34,160 nt of DNA, from contig JAATGG010000012.1 in assembly GCA_015654835.1 (NCBI GenBank), positions 1-34,160 on the forward strand, in the 5' to 3' direction. Positions 15,775-23,550 of the stretch are shown one piece after another. The stretch comes from Terriglobales bacterium (lineage in GTDB: Bacteria; Acidobacteriota; Terriglobia; Terriglobales; Acidobacteriaceae). The notes under the pieces are model-generated. The model was not told the origin of the DNA. It saw only the letters and a program-made list of their open reading frames with translations, and did no database searches. Position numbers and translations under genes: made by a program. Each line of letters begins with the position of its first letter. Position 1 is the first letter of the stretch.

Positions 15775-16512
15775 TTGAATCGACGCAATCGTATCTTAGT
15801 TCCCGCTGTGCTGCTCATTGCCTTGGTAGCCGTGGCTGGCTGCAAAAAGAAGCAAGCGCCGCCCCCCCCGGTCACCGCACCACCGGCAACCGCGCCCGCG
15901 CCCACCGCGCAGATCACCGCCACGCCCACCGTGATCTCGGCTGGCGACCAGGTGGTACTGACGTGGCGCACCACCGACGCAGCCAATGTGTCGATCGAAG
16001 GCATTGGCGATGTGCCCACCTCGGGCGTCAAGACCGTGACTCCCTCGGCTTCCACCAGCTATCACCTCGTAGCCCGCGGTGAAGGCGGTTCGGCCGATGC
16101 AACAGCGCGGGTCACCGTAAATACGCCGCCGGCCGTCGTCGTGCCCACCAACACCATGAGCGCGGAAGAAGAGTTCAAGGCCAACGTGCAAGACGTCTTC
16201 TTTGATTACGACACCTACGACATCCGCAACGATGCCCAGACCACCCTTTCGCGCGATGCCTCTTATCTGGCGAGCCATCCGGATGTGAAGATCGTAATCG
16301 GCGGATACTGCGACGAGCGCGGCTCCAACGAATACAACCTGGCCCTCGGCCAGAATCGCGCGGACGCCACCAAGAACGCGTTGGTCACCGCTGGCATCGC
16401 AGCCAGCCGCATCCGTGTCATCAGCTACGGCAAGGAGAAGCCTTTCTGCTCCGAATCCACCGAGGATTGCTGGCAGCAGAACCGCCGTGCCGGTTTCACA
16501 ATGGACCGCTAG
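15775..16512 (+). CDS. pal: Peptidoglycan-associated lipoprotein Pal with an extra Ig-like region
   Basis: A 245-residue lipoprotein starting at TTG, supported by GGAAGGAG just upstream and by the lipoprotein signal that follows (VAGC, lipidated C23). A Pro/Ala-rich linker (24-45) leads to a region at about 46-116 (TPTVISAGDQVVLTWRTTDA, then GVKTVTPSASTSYHLVARG) that reads like an Ig-like beta-sandwich. The C-terminal OmpA-like domain (131-245) holds VFFDYDTYDIR and GYCDERGSNEYNLALGQNRAD, with D180 and R195 in the peptidoglycan-binding positions. Enterobacterial Pal lacks the middle region, so this protein is longer than usual. Pal ties the outer membrane to peptidoglycan and partners TolB. 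Three cysteines in the OmpA domain (179, 225, 232) are noteworthy. Confidence 0.93.
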   Translation: MNRRNRILVPAVLLIALVAVAGCKKKQAPPPPVTAPPATAPAPTAQITATPTVISAGDQVVLTWRTTDAANVSIEGIGDVPTSGVKTVTPSASTSYHLVARGEGGSADATARVTVNTPPAVVVPTNTMSAEEEFKANVQDVFFDYDTYDIRNDAQTTLSRDASYLASHPDVKIVIGGYCDERGSNEYNLALGQNRADATKNALVTAGIAASRIRVISYGKEKPFCSESTEDCWQQNRRAGFTMDR

Positions 16513-16568
16513 AGTCCATCCGAATCCACGGCCCAGCAGGACAAGAGGTCAGCACCTCGGCAACACTT

Positions 16569-16616
16569 GCGGCAGCCTCGGCTCACCCAGCCAGGCTGCC
16601 GCTGGTTTTCTTTTTC
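16569..16616 (+). terminator. Rho-independent terminator or attenuator between pal and cpoB
   Basis: GCGGCAGCCT at 16569-16578 pairs perfectly with AGGCTGCCGC at 16593-16602 (10 bp, 14-nt loop), followed by the T-rich TGGTTTTCTTTTTC. It ends only about 12 bases before the cpoB start codon at 16628, so cpoB must rely on read-through or on a promoter overlapping this element. Confidence 0.75.
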
Positions 16617-16627
16617 ATAGGTGAAGA

Positions 16628-17557
16628 ATGAAGATAGCTCGCACACTTCGTAATCGGTTGTTCGTGGCGGCAGCACTCGCCATGGCTTTCGCCTCGGCTT
16701 CCGTACCGGCCCATGCTGCATCGAAAGAAATGATCGCCCTGCAAACCCAGGTGCAGCAGTTGGTGGACATGGTGCAGCGGCTCCAATCCACGGTAGACGG
16801 GCGCTTCGGCGTCCTGCAGCATCTGGTGGAGCAGACCGCAGACAACGCCAATCAGATGACCGCCACCGTGAACGCCCTGCAGCAGAAAATCAATGCGCAG
16901 ACCGAAGCCGGCGGCGGCAAACTGGACACCGTCTCCGGCCAGGTGCAGTCCCTGAACGACTCGGTCGACGAAGTGAAGTCGCGTATCGCCAAGCTGGATA
17001 AGTCGATCCAGGACTTGCAGGCACAGTTGCAGAACATCCAGAATCCCCCGGCCGGCGGCCAGCCCGGTGGACAGATGGGTGGCGGTTCTTCCGCTCCTGC
17101 AGCGGGTCCCGGATCGGGGCCGATGCCCTCCTCGAATGGAGCCGCGGGTGGCCAGGCGCCGCCGCTTCAAGAGACCTATCAAGCCGCTCTGCGAGACTAC
17201 AACGCCGCTAAGTATGAAGTGGCCACCGGCGAATTTCAGGATGTCGTGCACTACTATCCGATGGACGATCTCGCCGGAACCGCACAGTTCTATCTCGGCG
17301 AAATCGCTTACCGCCAGCAGAACTATACCGAGGCGGTCAAGGACTACAACGCCGTTCTGGAGGGCTTCAGCGGCAGCCCCAAGGCCCCTGCGGCGCAGCT
17401 TCGCAAAGGATTGGCCCTGATGCAGTTGAACAAGAAAGATGCGGGCGTCCACGAGCTGCGCCTGCTCATCCAGCGTCATCCGCAGACTCCTGAAGCCTCT
17501 CAGGCACGCAGCAAGCTGAATGCTCTCGGTGTGCGCGTCTCCCCACAGGCACGCTAG
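16628..17557 (+). CDS. cpoB: CpoB/YbgF-type periplasmic coiled-coil TPR protein
   Basis: A 309-residue secreted protein: signal peptide at 1-30 (core VAAALAMAFASASV, cut after AHA), heptad-rich coiled coil at about 32-140, a Gly/Pro/Ser linker at about 140-178, and TPR repeats from about 180 to 300 (YQAALRDYNAAKYEVATGEFQDVVHYYP, then TAQFYLGEIAYRQQNYTEAVKDYNAVLEGF). This order is that of CpoB (YbgF), which couples Tol-Pal to peptidoglycan synthesis in studied bacteria. It is the last gene of the tol-pal cluster. AGGTGAAGA serves as the ribosome binding site and lies directly after a terminator-like hairpin. The linker is longer than in enterobacterial CpoB. Confidence 0.9.
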   Translation: MKIARTLRNRLFVAAALAMAFASASVPAHAASKEMIALQTQVQQLVDMVQRLQSTVDGRFGVLQHLVEQTADNANQMTATVNALQQKINAQTEAGGGKLDTVSGQVQSLNDSVDEVKSRIAKLDKSIQDLQAQLQNIQNPPAGGQPGGQMGGGSSAPAAGPGSGPMPSSNGAAGGQAPPLQETYQAALRDYNAAKYEVATGEFQDVVHYYPMDDLAGTAQFYLGEIAYRQQNYTEAVKDYNAVLEGFSGSPKAPAAQLRKGLALMQLNKKDAGVHELRLLIQRHPQTPEASQARSKLNALGVRVSPQAR

Positions 17558-17575
17558 ACAAACACAATTCATTCG

Positions 17576-17611
17576 GGCGAGCGCGGCTGGAGCCTTCCAG
17601 CCGCGCTCGTC
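17576..17611. terminator. Strong bidirectional terminator hairpin
   Basis: CGAGCGCGGCTGG (17578-17590) pairs with CCAGCCGCGCTCG (17597-17609) around the loop AGCCTT, a perfect 13-bp GC-rich stem extendable by two more pairs. It lies between the stop codons of cpoB (+) and the Gfo/Idh gene (-), whose stop begins at 17616, so it probably serves both. The T-tract is short (GTTTA). Confidence 0.75.
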
Positions 17612-17613
17612 GT

Positions 17614-18804
17614 TTATGGGAGAGGAACCTCGACCTCTGCGCCTCCGCGCTCGGCGGAGAGATAGCCCGCATAGACGGCTGCAATCGTATCCGCTGCCAA
17701 CTCAATCCCCGACCGGGGCTCGCGGTCATAGTAAATGCTTTCCATAAAATCCTGGAACTCCTGCGGGTAGCCGTGCTGCCACGCTTCGTCGGGCGCAGGA
17801 TGGCTCCATCCCTGCTTGGTGCCGATCTTCTCGGTCACATACACGTCCCGCAAAATCTCTTCCTTGGGATTGAAGGTTTCGAGCGCATTGGTGGGGTTCA
17901 GATTGCAACGCGTCCGGTGATTGTTGCAGATCACTTCAAGCCAGTTATGTACGCCGCCCAGCACCAGTTCGGACGAGAAGATATCCGCCACGGTTCCATC
18001 GGAAAACTTGATGTGAATCTGTGCGTAGTCCTCGATATCGTCGTAGCCGGCCCGCAGAAATCCCTCATCCCGATAACTCGGCAGCCGGGTAATGTCATGG
18101 GTCCGTGCGCTGACTGTGGCCGGGCGTATGGGCACGCCGTTCCGCGACTCTCCCTCGGCTCGCTTGAGATAAAGCGCCGCGCTCAGTGGATGGCACCCCT
18201 TGCCGACCAGCGACCCGCCGCCTGAAAATTTCCAGGAGCCATAGTACGGAGAATGCGATCCACTGTGCGACTGCTCTCCCAGCATCCAAAGAATCTGGCC
18301 GCCACTCTTCGCCAGCATCTCCCGTTCCTTTTGAATGGTCGGCGCATAGACCCAGTTCTCCGCGTAACACACGCGCTTGCCGCTGGCTCTTGCCGCATCC
18401 AGAAGCCGCGCACAGCTTGATGTGGCTTCCTCAAGCATCTGTTGCTTGGGAAAAGAGGAACCATCGAACCCATCAACATGCGCCCCGAAATAGCCCGTGA
18501 AGGGCTTCTCGATAAGAACGTGCTTGCCGGCCCGCAAAGCCTGGATACCGAGGCGTTCGTGGGTTGAAGGCGGCGTGCAAAGATCCACGACGTCTACCGC
18601 CGCGCATAGCTCCTCAAAGCTATCGAATGCGCGAATTCCCTTCTCCCGTGCAAAGGCATCGCGCGTATCGGCCGTCTGCGAAGTCACACCGACTATTTCG
18701 ACAGGCACCCCGTAAACGCGGCGAAGCCCATCCCAATGAAAATTGGCCGCAAAGCGCGCGCCGACAAAACCTATACGAACTGGCTCTTGCACCGAATGCT
18801 CCAT
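17614..18804 (-). CDS. Gfo/Idh/MocA family NAD(P)-dependent oxidoreductase
   Basis: A 396-residue oxidoreductase. The Rossmann start IGFVGARFAANFH (11-23) and the EKP motif (99-101, in HVLIEKPFTG) mark the family; the catalytic/substrate-binding C-terminal domain carries GGGSLVGKGCHPLSAALYL and GYDDIEDYAQIHIKFSDGTVADIFSSE. Such enzymes oxidise or reduce sugars, inositols or related cyclic polyols; the substrate is not evident. The ATG at 18804 is preferred over an in-frame ATG at 18882 because the nucleotide fold starts right after it; its ribosome binding site is weak. It diverges from the formaldehyde-dehydrogenase-like gene over 378 bp, hinting at a shared theme in small aldehyde or sugar oxidation, though this is weak inference. 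Confidence 0.85.
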   Translation of the reverse strand: MEHSVQEPVRIGFVGARFAANFHWDGLRRVYGVPVEIVGVTSQTADTRDAFAREKGIRAFDSFEELCAAVDVVDLCTPPSTHERLGIQALRAGKHVLIEKPFTGYFGAHVDGFDGSSFPKQQMLEEATSSCARLLDAARASGKRVCYAENWVYAPTIQKEREMLAKSGGQILWMLGEQSHSGSHSPYYGSWKFSGGGSLVGKGCHPLSAALYLKRAEGESRNGVPIRPATVSARTHDITRLPSYRDEGFLRAGYDDIEDYAQIHIKFSDGTVADIFSSELVLGGVHNWLEVICNNHRTRCNLNPTNALETFNPKEEILRDVYVTEKIGTKQGWSHPAPDEAWQHGYPQEFQDFMESIYYDREPRSGIELAADTIAAVYAGYLSAERGGAEVEVPLP

Positions 18805-18926
18805 TCTCAATCCGGGTGGCCGCGGCGATATCACTGGCGAGGCCCACAACCCGGTCTCAAGTATGACTTGCACGCGATGCATTCGGCAATCGCAGACGAG
18901 GCAAACTCATATGGAGACACCGCATC

Positions 18927-19133
18927 GTAAGTGAGGGACCGTCGAAGCACTTACTTAGAGCGGTACTAACTTGGAGTACCTTGAAGCGAGCGCCAATGCC
19001 CTTGCATGGAAAAGAAAAACAGCAGCCGTCCATGTAGATACGGTGTTCCTTCCATGCGGCTAACATCCGCGGCGGCCTTCCAGAAGGATCGAGCGGGGGA
19101 AGAACGGCCGCCAGGTCTTCGGGGAGTAAGTGC
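18927..19133 (+). promoter_or_regulatory. Candidate structured RNA leader upstream of the fdhA-like gene
   Basis: The 378-bp gap before the dehydrogenase is rich in inverted repeats. GCACTTACT (18947-18955) is perfectly complementary to AGTAAGTGC (19125-19133), closing a domain with three internal hairpins: GGTACT/AGTACC (18962-18967/18975-18980), GCATGGAA/TTCCATGC (19004-19011/19050-19057, with nested CCGT/ACGG) and GGCGGCC/GGCCGCC (19071-19077/19106-19112). GTAAGTG at 18927-18933 can compete for the same 18948-18954 strand. I match it to no known riboswitch. The rest of the gap (18805-18926) shows nothing clear. Confidence 0.45.
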
Positions 19134-19182
19134 CCGGTTACCCAAACCAACAAGTTTTCTCACAACACGAGGAGGAGTTCAA

Positions 19183-20382
19183 ATGGCAGAGAATCGCGGC
19201 GTTGTCTATCAGGGGCCCGGCAAGGTAGAAGTACAGTCCATTCCGTATCCAAAGTTCGAAGATCCGCACGGCAAAAAGATCGAGCACGCAGTGATCCTAC
19301 GCATCGTCTCGACAAACATCTGCGGATCGGATCAGCACATGGTGCGTGGCCGCACAACGGCTCCCAAAGGCATTGTTCTCGGCCATGAAATCACCGGCGA
19401 GGTCATCGAGAAGGGGTCCGATGTTTTGTTCATCAACAAGGGCAACCTGGTTTCAGTGCCGTTCAACATTGCCTGCGGCCGCTGCCGCGCATGTCGTGAG
19501 CGCCACACCGGCGTGTGCCTGAACGTAAACGACAAACAGCCGGGCGGTGCTTACGGCTATGTGGATATGGGTGGATGGGTCGGCGGGCAGGCGCAGTATG
19601 TCATGGTTCCGTATGCTGACTTCAATCTCCTCAAGTTCCCCGACAAAGATCAGGCCATGGAGAAGATCACCGACCTCACCATGCTCTCCGACATTTTGCC
19701 CACCGGCTATCATGGGGCAAAGAGCGCCGGAGTTGAGGTAGGTTCGATTGTGTATGTGGCCGGAGCAGGTCCGGTAGGGTTGGCTGCGGCGGCAGCGAGT
19801 TACATTCTCGGCGCAGCAGTGGTGATCGTCGGCGATAAGAATGCGGATAGGCTTGCCCATGCCCGCAAGATGGGCTATGAAACCATCAACATTGGCGAAC
19901 ACGATAATCTTGGGGAGCAAATTGCCCAGATCACCGGCGTCCCTGTGGTGGATGCGGCCATTGATGCGGTAGGATTTGAAGCGAGCGGCCACGGCCATCC
20001 CAACGAAGCCGCTCCTGCAGCCGTACTCAATTCGCTCATGGACGTTACGTTCGTAGCGGGCGGAATCGGAATCCCGGGACTCTATGTTGTCCAAGATCCG
20101 GGAGCGTCGAACGAAGACTCGAAGAACGGTATTCTCAAGATGCGCTTCGGCAAGGGCTGGTCCAAGTCCCTTCACTTCCACACCGGCCAGGCTCCCGTGC
20201 TCCAATACAACCGCCAACTGATGCAGGCAATTCTGCATGACCGGCTGCCCATCGCCAAGATCGTGAACGCGACGGTCATCAACCTCGATCAGGCTCCCGA
20301 AGGCTACCAGCAGTTCGACAAGGGCGCTGCCAAGAAGTTCGTGCTCGATCCCAACGGACTTATCGGCAAGAAAGCCGCCTGA
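19183..20382 (+). CDS. fdhA: Glutathione-independent formaldehyde dehydrogenase-like zinc enzyme
   Basis: A 399-residue zinc medium-chain dehydrogenase, matching the length of Pseudomonas formaldehyde dehydrogenase/dismutase. Catalytic-zinc positions are C47 (NICGSDQHM), H68 (GHEITG) and D170 (SDILPTGYHG). The structural zinc site is C98, C101, C104 and C112. The NAD-binding GAGPVGLAAA starts at 194. The family oxidises formaldehyde to formate with tightly bound NAD, or dismutates aldehydes. The start at 19183 is fixed by GGAGGAG nine bases upstream; the longer open frame to 19006 runs through the hairpin-rich leader and is rejected. The gene is monocistronic, ending at a strong terminator. 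Related zinc dehydrogenases of unknown aldehyde specificity are the main alternative. Confidence 0.9.
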   Translation: MAENRGVVYQGPGKVEVQSIPYPKFEDPHGKKIEHAVILRIVSTNICGSDQHMVRGRTTAPKGIVLGHEITGEVIEKGSDVLFINKGNLVSVPFNIACGRCRACRERHTGVCLNVNDKQPGGAYGYVDMGGWVGGQAQYVMVPYADFNLLKFPDKDQAMEKITDLTMLSDILPTGYHGAKSAGVEVGSIVYVAGAGPVGLAAAAASYILGAAVVIVGDKNADRLAHARKMGYETINIGEHDNLGEQIAQITGVPVVDAAIDAVGFEASGHGHPNEAAPAAVLNSLMDVTFVAGGIGIPGLYVVQDPGASNEDSKNGILKMRFGKGWSKSLHFHTGQAPVLQYNRQLMQAILHDRLPIAKIVNATVINLDQAPEGYQQFDKGAAKKFVLDPNGLIGKKAA

Positions 20383-20412
20383 CAGCTTCACATGCAACGA
20401 TAATTTGGTATC

Positions 20413-20448
20413 AACGAAAAAGCCCCGTGATGAGCGGGGCTTTTCGTT
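20413..20448. terminator. Bidirectional Rho-independent terminator
   Basis: AACGAAAAAGCCCCG (20413-20427) pairs with CGGGGCTTTTCGTT (20435-20448) with one bulged A and a 7-nt loop. A-tracts and T-tracts flank the GC core on both strands, as expected for a terminator shared by the convergent fdhA (+) and korB (-) genes. Confidence 0.9.
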
Positions 20449-20468
20449 GTGCCGTTGTATGCGGAATC

Positions 20469-21518
20469 TTACTGAAGATTTGCCATGAGGCTTTCCAGCG
20501 CGGACTTCGGAGGCCGCGTCAGAGATTCAGGCAGGGTGCCGAGAGGCTCGTCCACCAGGTTGAGCAAATCGATAAACGTGGGCTGCTCGGTATTGATGTA
20601 GAAAACGCCAGTGAGAATCTCGTCGTTGTTATGCGCCTCCATCAGGGTGCGCACGGCGTTGGCCTTGTTGGTCGGGTCGTAGTCTTCAAGCAGTTTGCGC
20701 AGGCGCAGACTCGAGCCGTCGTGCATCTGCACGTCGTAGACCTGCCCCGAGTCGTAGTCCACCTCGATCTCATCGAAGCTGGCGACAAAGCCGATTTCAT
20801 TGATCGGCTCGTCATTCTCCTGCATGAATTTGTAGCTCTTGGTCGAGCCTTCGTGATCGTTGAAGGTAACGCAGGGGCTGATGACATCGAGCATTACCGT
20901 GCCCTTGTGCGCGATGGCCGCCTTCAGCATCGAGAGCAACTGCTTCTTGTCGCCGGAAAACGAACGGCCTACAAACGTTGCGCCCAATTGGATCGCTAAC
21001 GCGCAGGTGTCGATGGCGGGCAGATCGTTGATGACGCCTGTCTTGAGCTTCGAGCCAATATCGGCGGTGGCCGAGAACTGGCCTTTCGTCAATCCGTAGA
21101 CGCCGTTGTCTTCAATGATGTAAATCATCGGCAGATTGCGGCGCAGCAGGTGAACAAATTGCCCGATGCCGATCGATGCCGTATCGCCATCGCCGGAGAC
21201 ACCCAGCATCGTCATCTGATGATTGGCCAGAATCGCGCCGGTAGAAACCGACGGCATACGCCCATGCACACTGTTGAAGCTGTGCGAACGGCTCATGAAG
21301 TAGGCCGGGCTTTTGGACGAGCAGCCGATGCCGCTCATCTTCATCACCCGCTCGGGCTCTACGCCCATCTCGAACATCGCGTCGATAATGCGCTCCGAGA
21401 TGGCGTTGTGGCCGCAGCCGGCGCAGAGCGTCGACTTGCCGCCACGATATTCAAGAACGGGAAGGCCGATGTGATTGAGCTTGGGGCCGGACGCCCCGTT
21501 TGCTGTTGCAGTTGCCAT
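20469..21518 (-). CDS. korB: 2-oxoacid:ferredoxin oxidoreductase, beta subunit
   Basis: A 349-residue thiamine-diphosphate subunit. The thiamine-binding GDGDTASIG starts at 109 and is followed by EDNGVYGLTKGQ. Four cysteines, C32 and C35 (CAGCGHN), C66 (GIGCSSK) and C216 (SPCVTF), are those that hold the [4Fe-4S] cluster in this family. With the alpha subunit it decarboxylates a 2-oxoacid, probably 2-oxoglutarate, passing electrons to ferredoxin and forming an acyl-CoA; the reverse reaction is possible at low potential. The start codon overlaps the korA stop by one base (TAATG), so the two are translated together. No separate ferredoxin-like delta gene is adjacent. Pyruvate or branched-chain oxoacids are alternative substrates. 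Confidence 0.92.
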   Translation of the reverse strand: MATATANGASGPKLNHIGLPVLEYRGGKSTLCAGCGHNAISERIIDAMFEMGVEPERVMKMSGIGCSSKSPAYFMSRSHSFNSVHGRMPSVSTGAILANHQMTMLGVSGDGDTASIGIGQFVHLLRRNLPMIYIIEDNGVYGLTKGQFSATADIGSKLKTGVINDLPAIDTCALAIQLGATFVGRSFSGDKKQLLSMLKAAIAHKGTVMLDVISPCVTFNDHEGSTKSYKFMQENDEPINEIGFVASFDEIEVDYDSGQVYDVQMHDGSSLRLRKLLEDYDPTNKANAVRTLMEAHNNDEILTGVFYINTEQPTFIDLLNLVDEPLGTLPESLTRPPKSALESLMANLQ

Positions 21519-23359
21519 TACAGGCCCTCCTTGGTCGCAAACTCTTCCGTGATGGTGCGCGCATCGATGGGCAGACCGTTGTAGTGCAGAATGCTGCGCA
21601 GCTTGACGACCTGTTCGGCGGGAAGATCGAGCTTGAGCAGGCTGGCCAACTGTGCGTCGCGATTCTGCTCAACCACGTACACGCGCTCATGCGCGGCCAC
21701 GAAGTCGTGAATCTCATGCGTGAAGGGATAAGCGCGAATGCGCAGATAGTCTACGTCCAAGTCAAAATCCTTCTTGATCTGGTCGAGGCTTTCACGCAGT
21801 GCGAAATCGGTTGAACCATAAGCAAGCAAGCCGATTTTCGAAGTTCCATTCTTCACCACGACCGGTCCCGGAACCAGCTTGCGTGCATTCTCGAACTTCC
21901 GTGCCAGCCGGTCCATGACGCCCTGGTACTCGTCCGGCTTTTCGGTGTAACCCGCTGCATCGTTATGCCCCGAGCCGCGCGTGAAATAGGCGGCCTTGGG
22001 GTGACGCGTGCCGGGCAGAGTGCGCCAGCCAATCGCGTCGCCGTCGACATCGCGATAGCGGGCGAAGCTGCCCAGGCGATTCAGGTCTTCCGCCGTCAGC
22101 ACCTTGCCGCGGTCCAGTGGCGTCTCGGGATAAACAAACTGCTCCGACATCCAGTTGTTCATGCCAAGATCGAGATCGCTAAGCACAAAGACCGGCGTCT
22201 GCAGCCGCTCCGCAAGATCGAAGGCCGCGTAACCGAATTCAAAGCATTCCTTGACCGAACCCGGCAACAGAACCACATGCTTGGTATCGCCGTGCGAGAG
22301 AAATGCGGTCGAAAGCAGATCGGCCTGCGAAGTGCGCGTCGGCATCCCGGTAGAGGGCCCGGTGCGCTGCACGTCGAAGATGACGCCGGGGAGTTCGGCG
22401 AAATAGCCCAGCCCCGCAAATTCCGCCATAAGCGAAATGCCGGGGCCCGAGGTCGCAGTCATCGACCGCGCGCCAGCCCATCCAGCGCCCAGCACCATGC
22501 CGATGGCGGCTAACTCGTCCTCAGCCTGCACCACCGCAAACGTCGCCTTACCCTCCGGCGTGACGCGGAACTTTTTCAGCAGATCGGTCGTGGCCTCGAC
22601 AACCGACGTGGACGGCGTGATGGGGTACCACGCAACCACCGTTACGCCCGCGAATACCGCGCCCATGCCGGCCGCCGCATTACCGTCGATGATGATCTTG
22701 CCGGCGGTCTGGTCCATCCTCTCGATCACAAACGGGTCCTGCTTGGTAAGCTTCTCCGCCGCATAGTTGAAGCCCGCCTTGACCGCGCCGAAGTTGAGGT
22801 CGAAGACCTTCTGCTTGCGGGCAAACTGCTTGCGCACGCTCTTTTCAACGACCGCGAGATCGATGGAAAGCAACTGCGCAACCACGCCCACATAGACCAT
22901 GTTCTTGACCAGCTTGCGCAGCTTGGCTTCAGGACATATGGCCGCCGTGATCTTGTCGAAGGGAACCGGATAACAGACCACATCTTCGCGGTACTGCTTC
23001 AGATTCAGGTGCTCTTCGTAAATGGCGACAGCGCCGGCAGGCAGAGCAAGAATGTCTTCCCGCGCGGTTTCAGGATTAAGTGCCACCAGAAATTCGGGGT
23101 CGCGCTTGCGGGCGACATACCCTTCTTTGCTGGCGCGAATGGTGTACCAGGTGGGGAGTCCGGCAATGTTGGAGGGGAAGAGGTTTTTTCCGCTGACGGG
23201 AACGCCCATTCCGAAGATACTTTTTAGCAGCACGCTATTGGCAGATTGTGAGCCGGAACCGTTCACGGTTGCCACGTTGATGCTGAAGTCGTTGATGACG
23301 CGCTGTTGCGCGTTGGATGTGCCCTGTTCTTGACCGAGGGCAAGGTCTCCTGTCGCCAT
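21518..23359 (-). CDS. korA: 2-oxoacid:ferredoxin oxidoreductase, fused gamma-alpha subunit
   Basis: A 613-residue protein joining a gamma domain (about 22-200, with GSGSQSANSVLLKSIFGMGVPVSGKNLFPSNI) to the alpha (pyrimidine-binding) domain starting near 220. The hallmark YPITPS is at 245-250, followed by QAEDELAAIGMVLGAGWAGARSMTATSGPG. The C-terminal part (about 500-600) is the transketolase-like domain II. This gamma-alpha fusion with a separate beta is the aerobic two-subunit KorAB layout. GGAAGGG lies upstream of the ATG, and a good -10 sits about 60 bp upstream. It is co-transcribed with korB. The 2-oxoglutarate assignment is the most common for this architecture but is not proven by sequence alone. 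Confidence 0.92.
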   Translation of the reverse strand: MATGDLALGQEQGTSNAQQRVINDFSINVATVNGSGSQSANSVLLKSIFGMGVPVSGKNLFPSNIAGLPTWYTIRASKEGYVARKRDPEFLVALNPETAREDILALPAGAVAIYEEHLNLKQYREDVVCYPVPFDKITAAICPEAKLRKLVKNMVYVGVVAQLLSIDLAVVEKSVRKQFARKQKVFDLNFGAVKAGFNYAAEKLTKQDPFVIERMDQTAGKIIIDGNAAAGMGAVFAGVTVVAWYPITPSTSVVEATTDLLKKFRVTPEGKATFAVVQAEDELAAIGMVLGAGWAGARSMTATSGPGISLMAEFAGLGYFAELPGVIFDVQRTGPSTGMPTRTSQADLLSTAFLSHGDTKHVVLLPGSVKECFEFGYAAFDLAERLQTPVFVLSDLDLGMNNWMSEQFVYPETPLDRGKVLTAEDLNRLGSFARYRDVDGDAIGWRTLPGTRHPKAAYFTRGSGHNDAAGYTEKPDEYQGVMDRLARKFENARKLVPGPVVVKNGTSKIGLLAYGSTDFALRESLDQIKKDFDLDVDYLRIRAYPFTHEIHDFVAAHERVYVVEQNRDAQLASLLKLDLPAEQVVKLRSILHYNGLPIDARTITEEFATKEGL

Positions 23360-23417
23360 TTGGCGGGATGTCCCTTCCGGTGAATTCTGGACCGAGCCAG
23401 TCTTTCACTCGCTTGTG

Positions 23418-23447
23418 ATTATAGTCACTCAAAAGGCCCGGTGTCCT
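23418..23447 (-). promoter_or_regulatory. Likely sigma-70-type promoter of korAB
   Basis: On the minus strand a perfect TATAAT (23418-23423) follows AGGACA (23442-23447, four of six bases of the -35 consensus) with an 18-bp spacer. Transcription would start near 23411, giving a leader of about 50 bases before the korA ATG at 23359. Confidence 0.55.
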
Positions 23448-23550
23448 CCCGAGAAGCCAGGAGATTACCCACTCTTGTCCCAATAAGTGAAACACGCATC
23501 CCCGCAAGTGAACTAAAATATTTGCGCCCAAATCCGTAAATCCCGCATTA

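Noticed and set aside
19121..19160. GGGGAGTA resembling part of the yybP-ykoY manganese riboswitch
   Set aside because: The second conserved half of that riboswitch is not found downstream, and the gene is not a manganese-related transporter.
19006..19182. 59-residue N-terminal extension of the fdhA-like protein
   Set aside because: It has no counterpart in the family, covers the hairpin-rich leader, and a strong GGAGGAG precedes the ATG at 19183.
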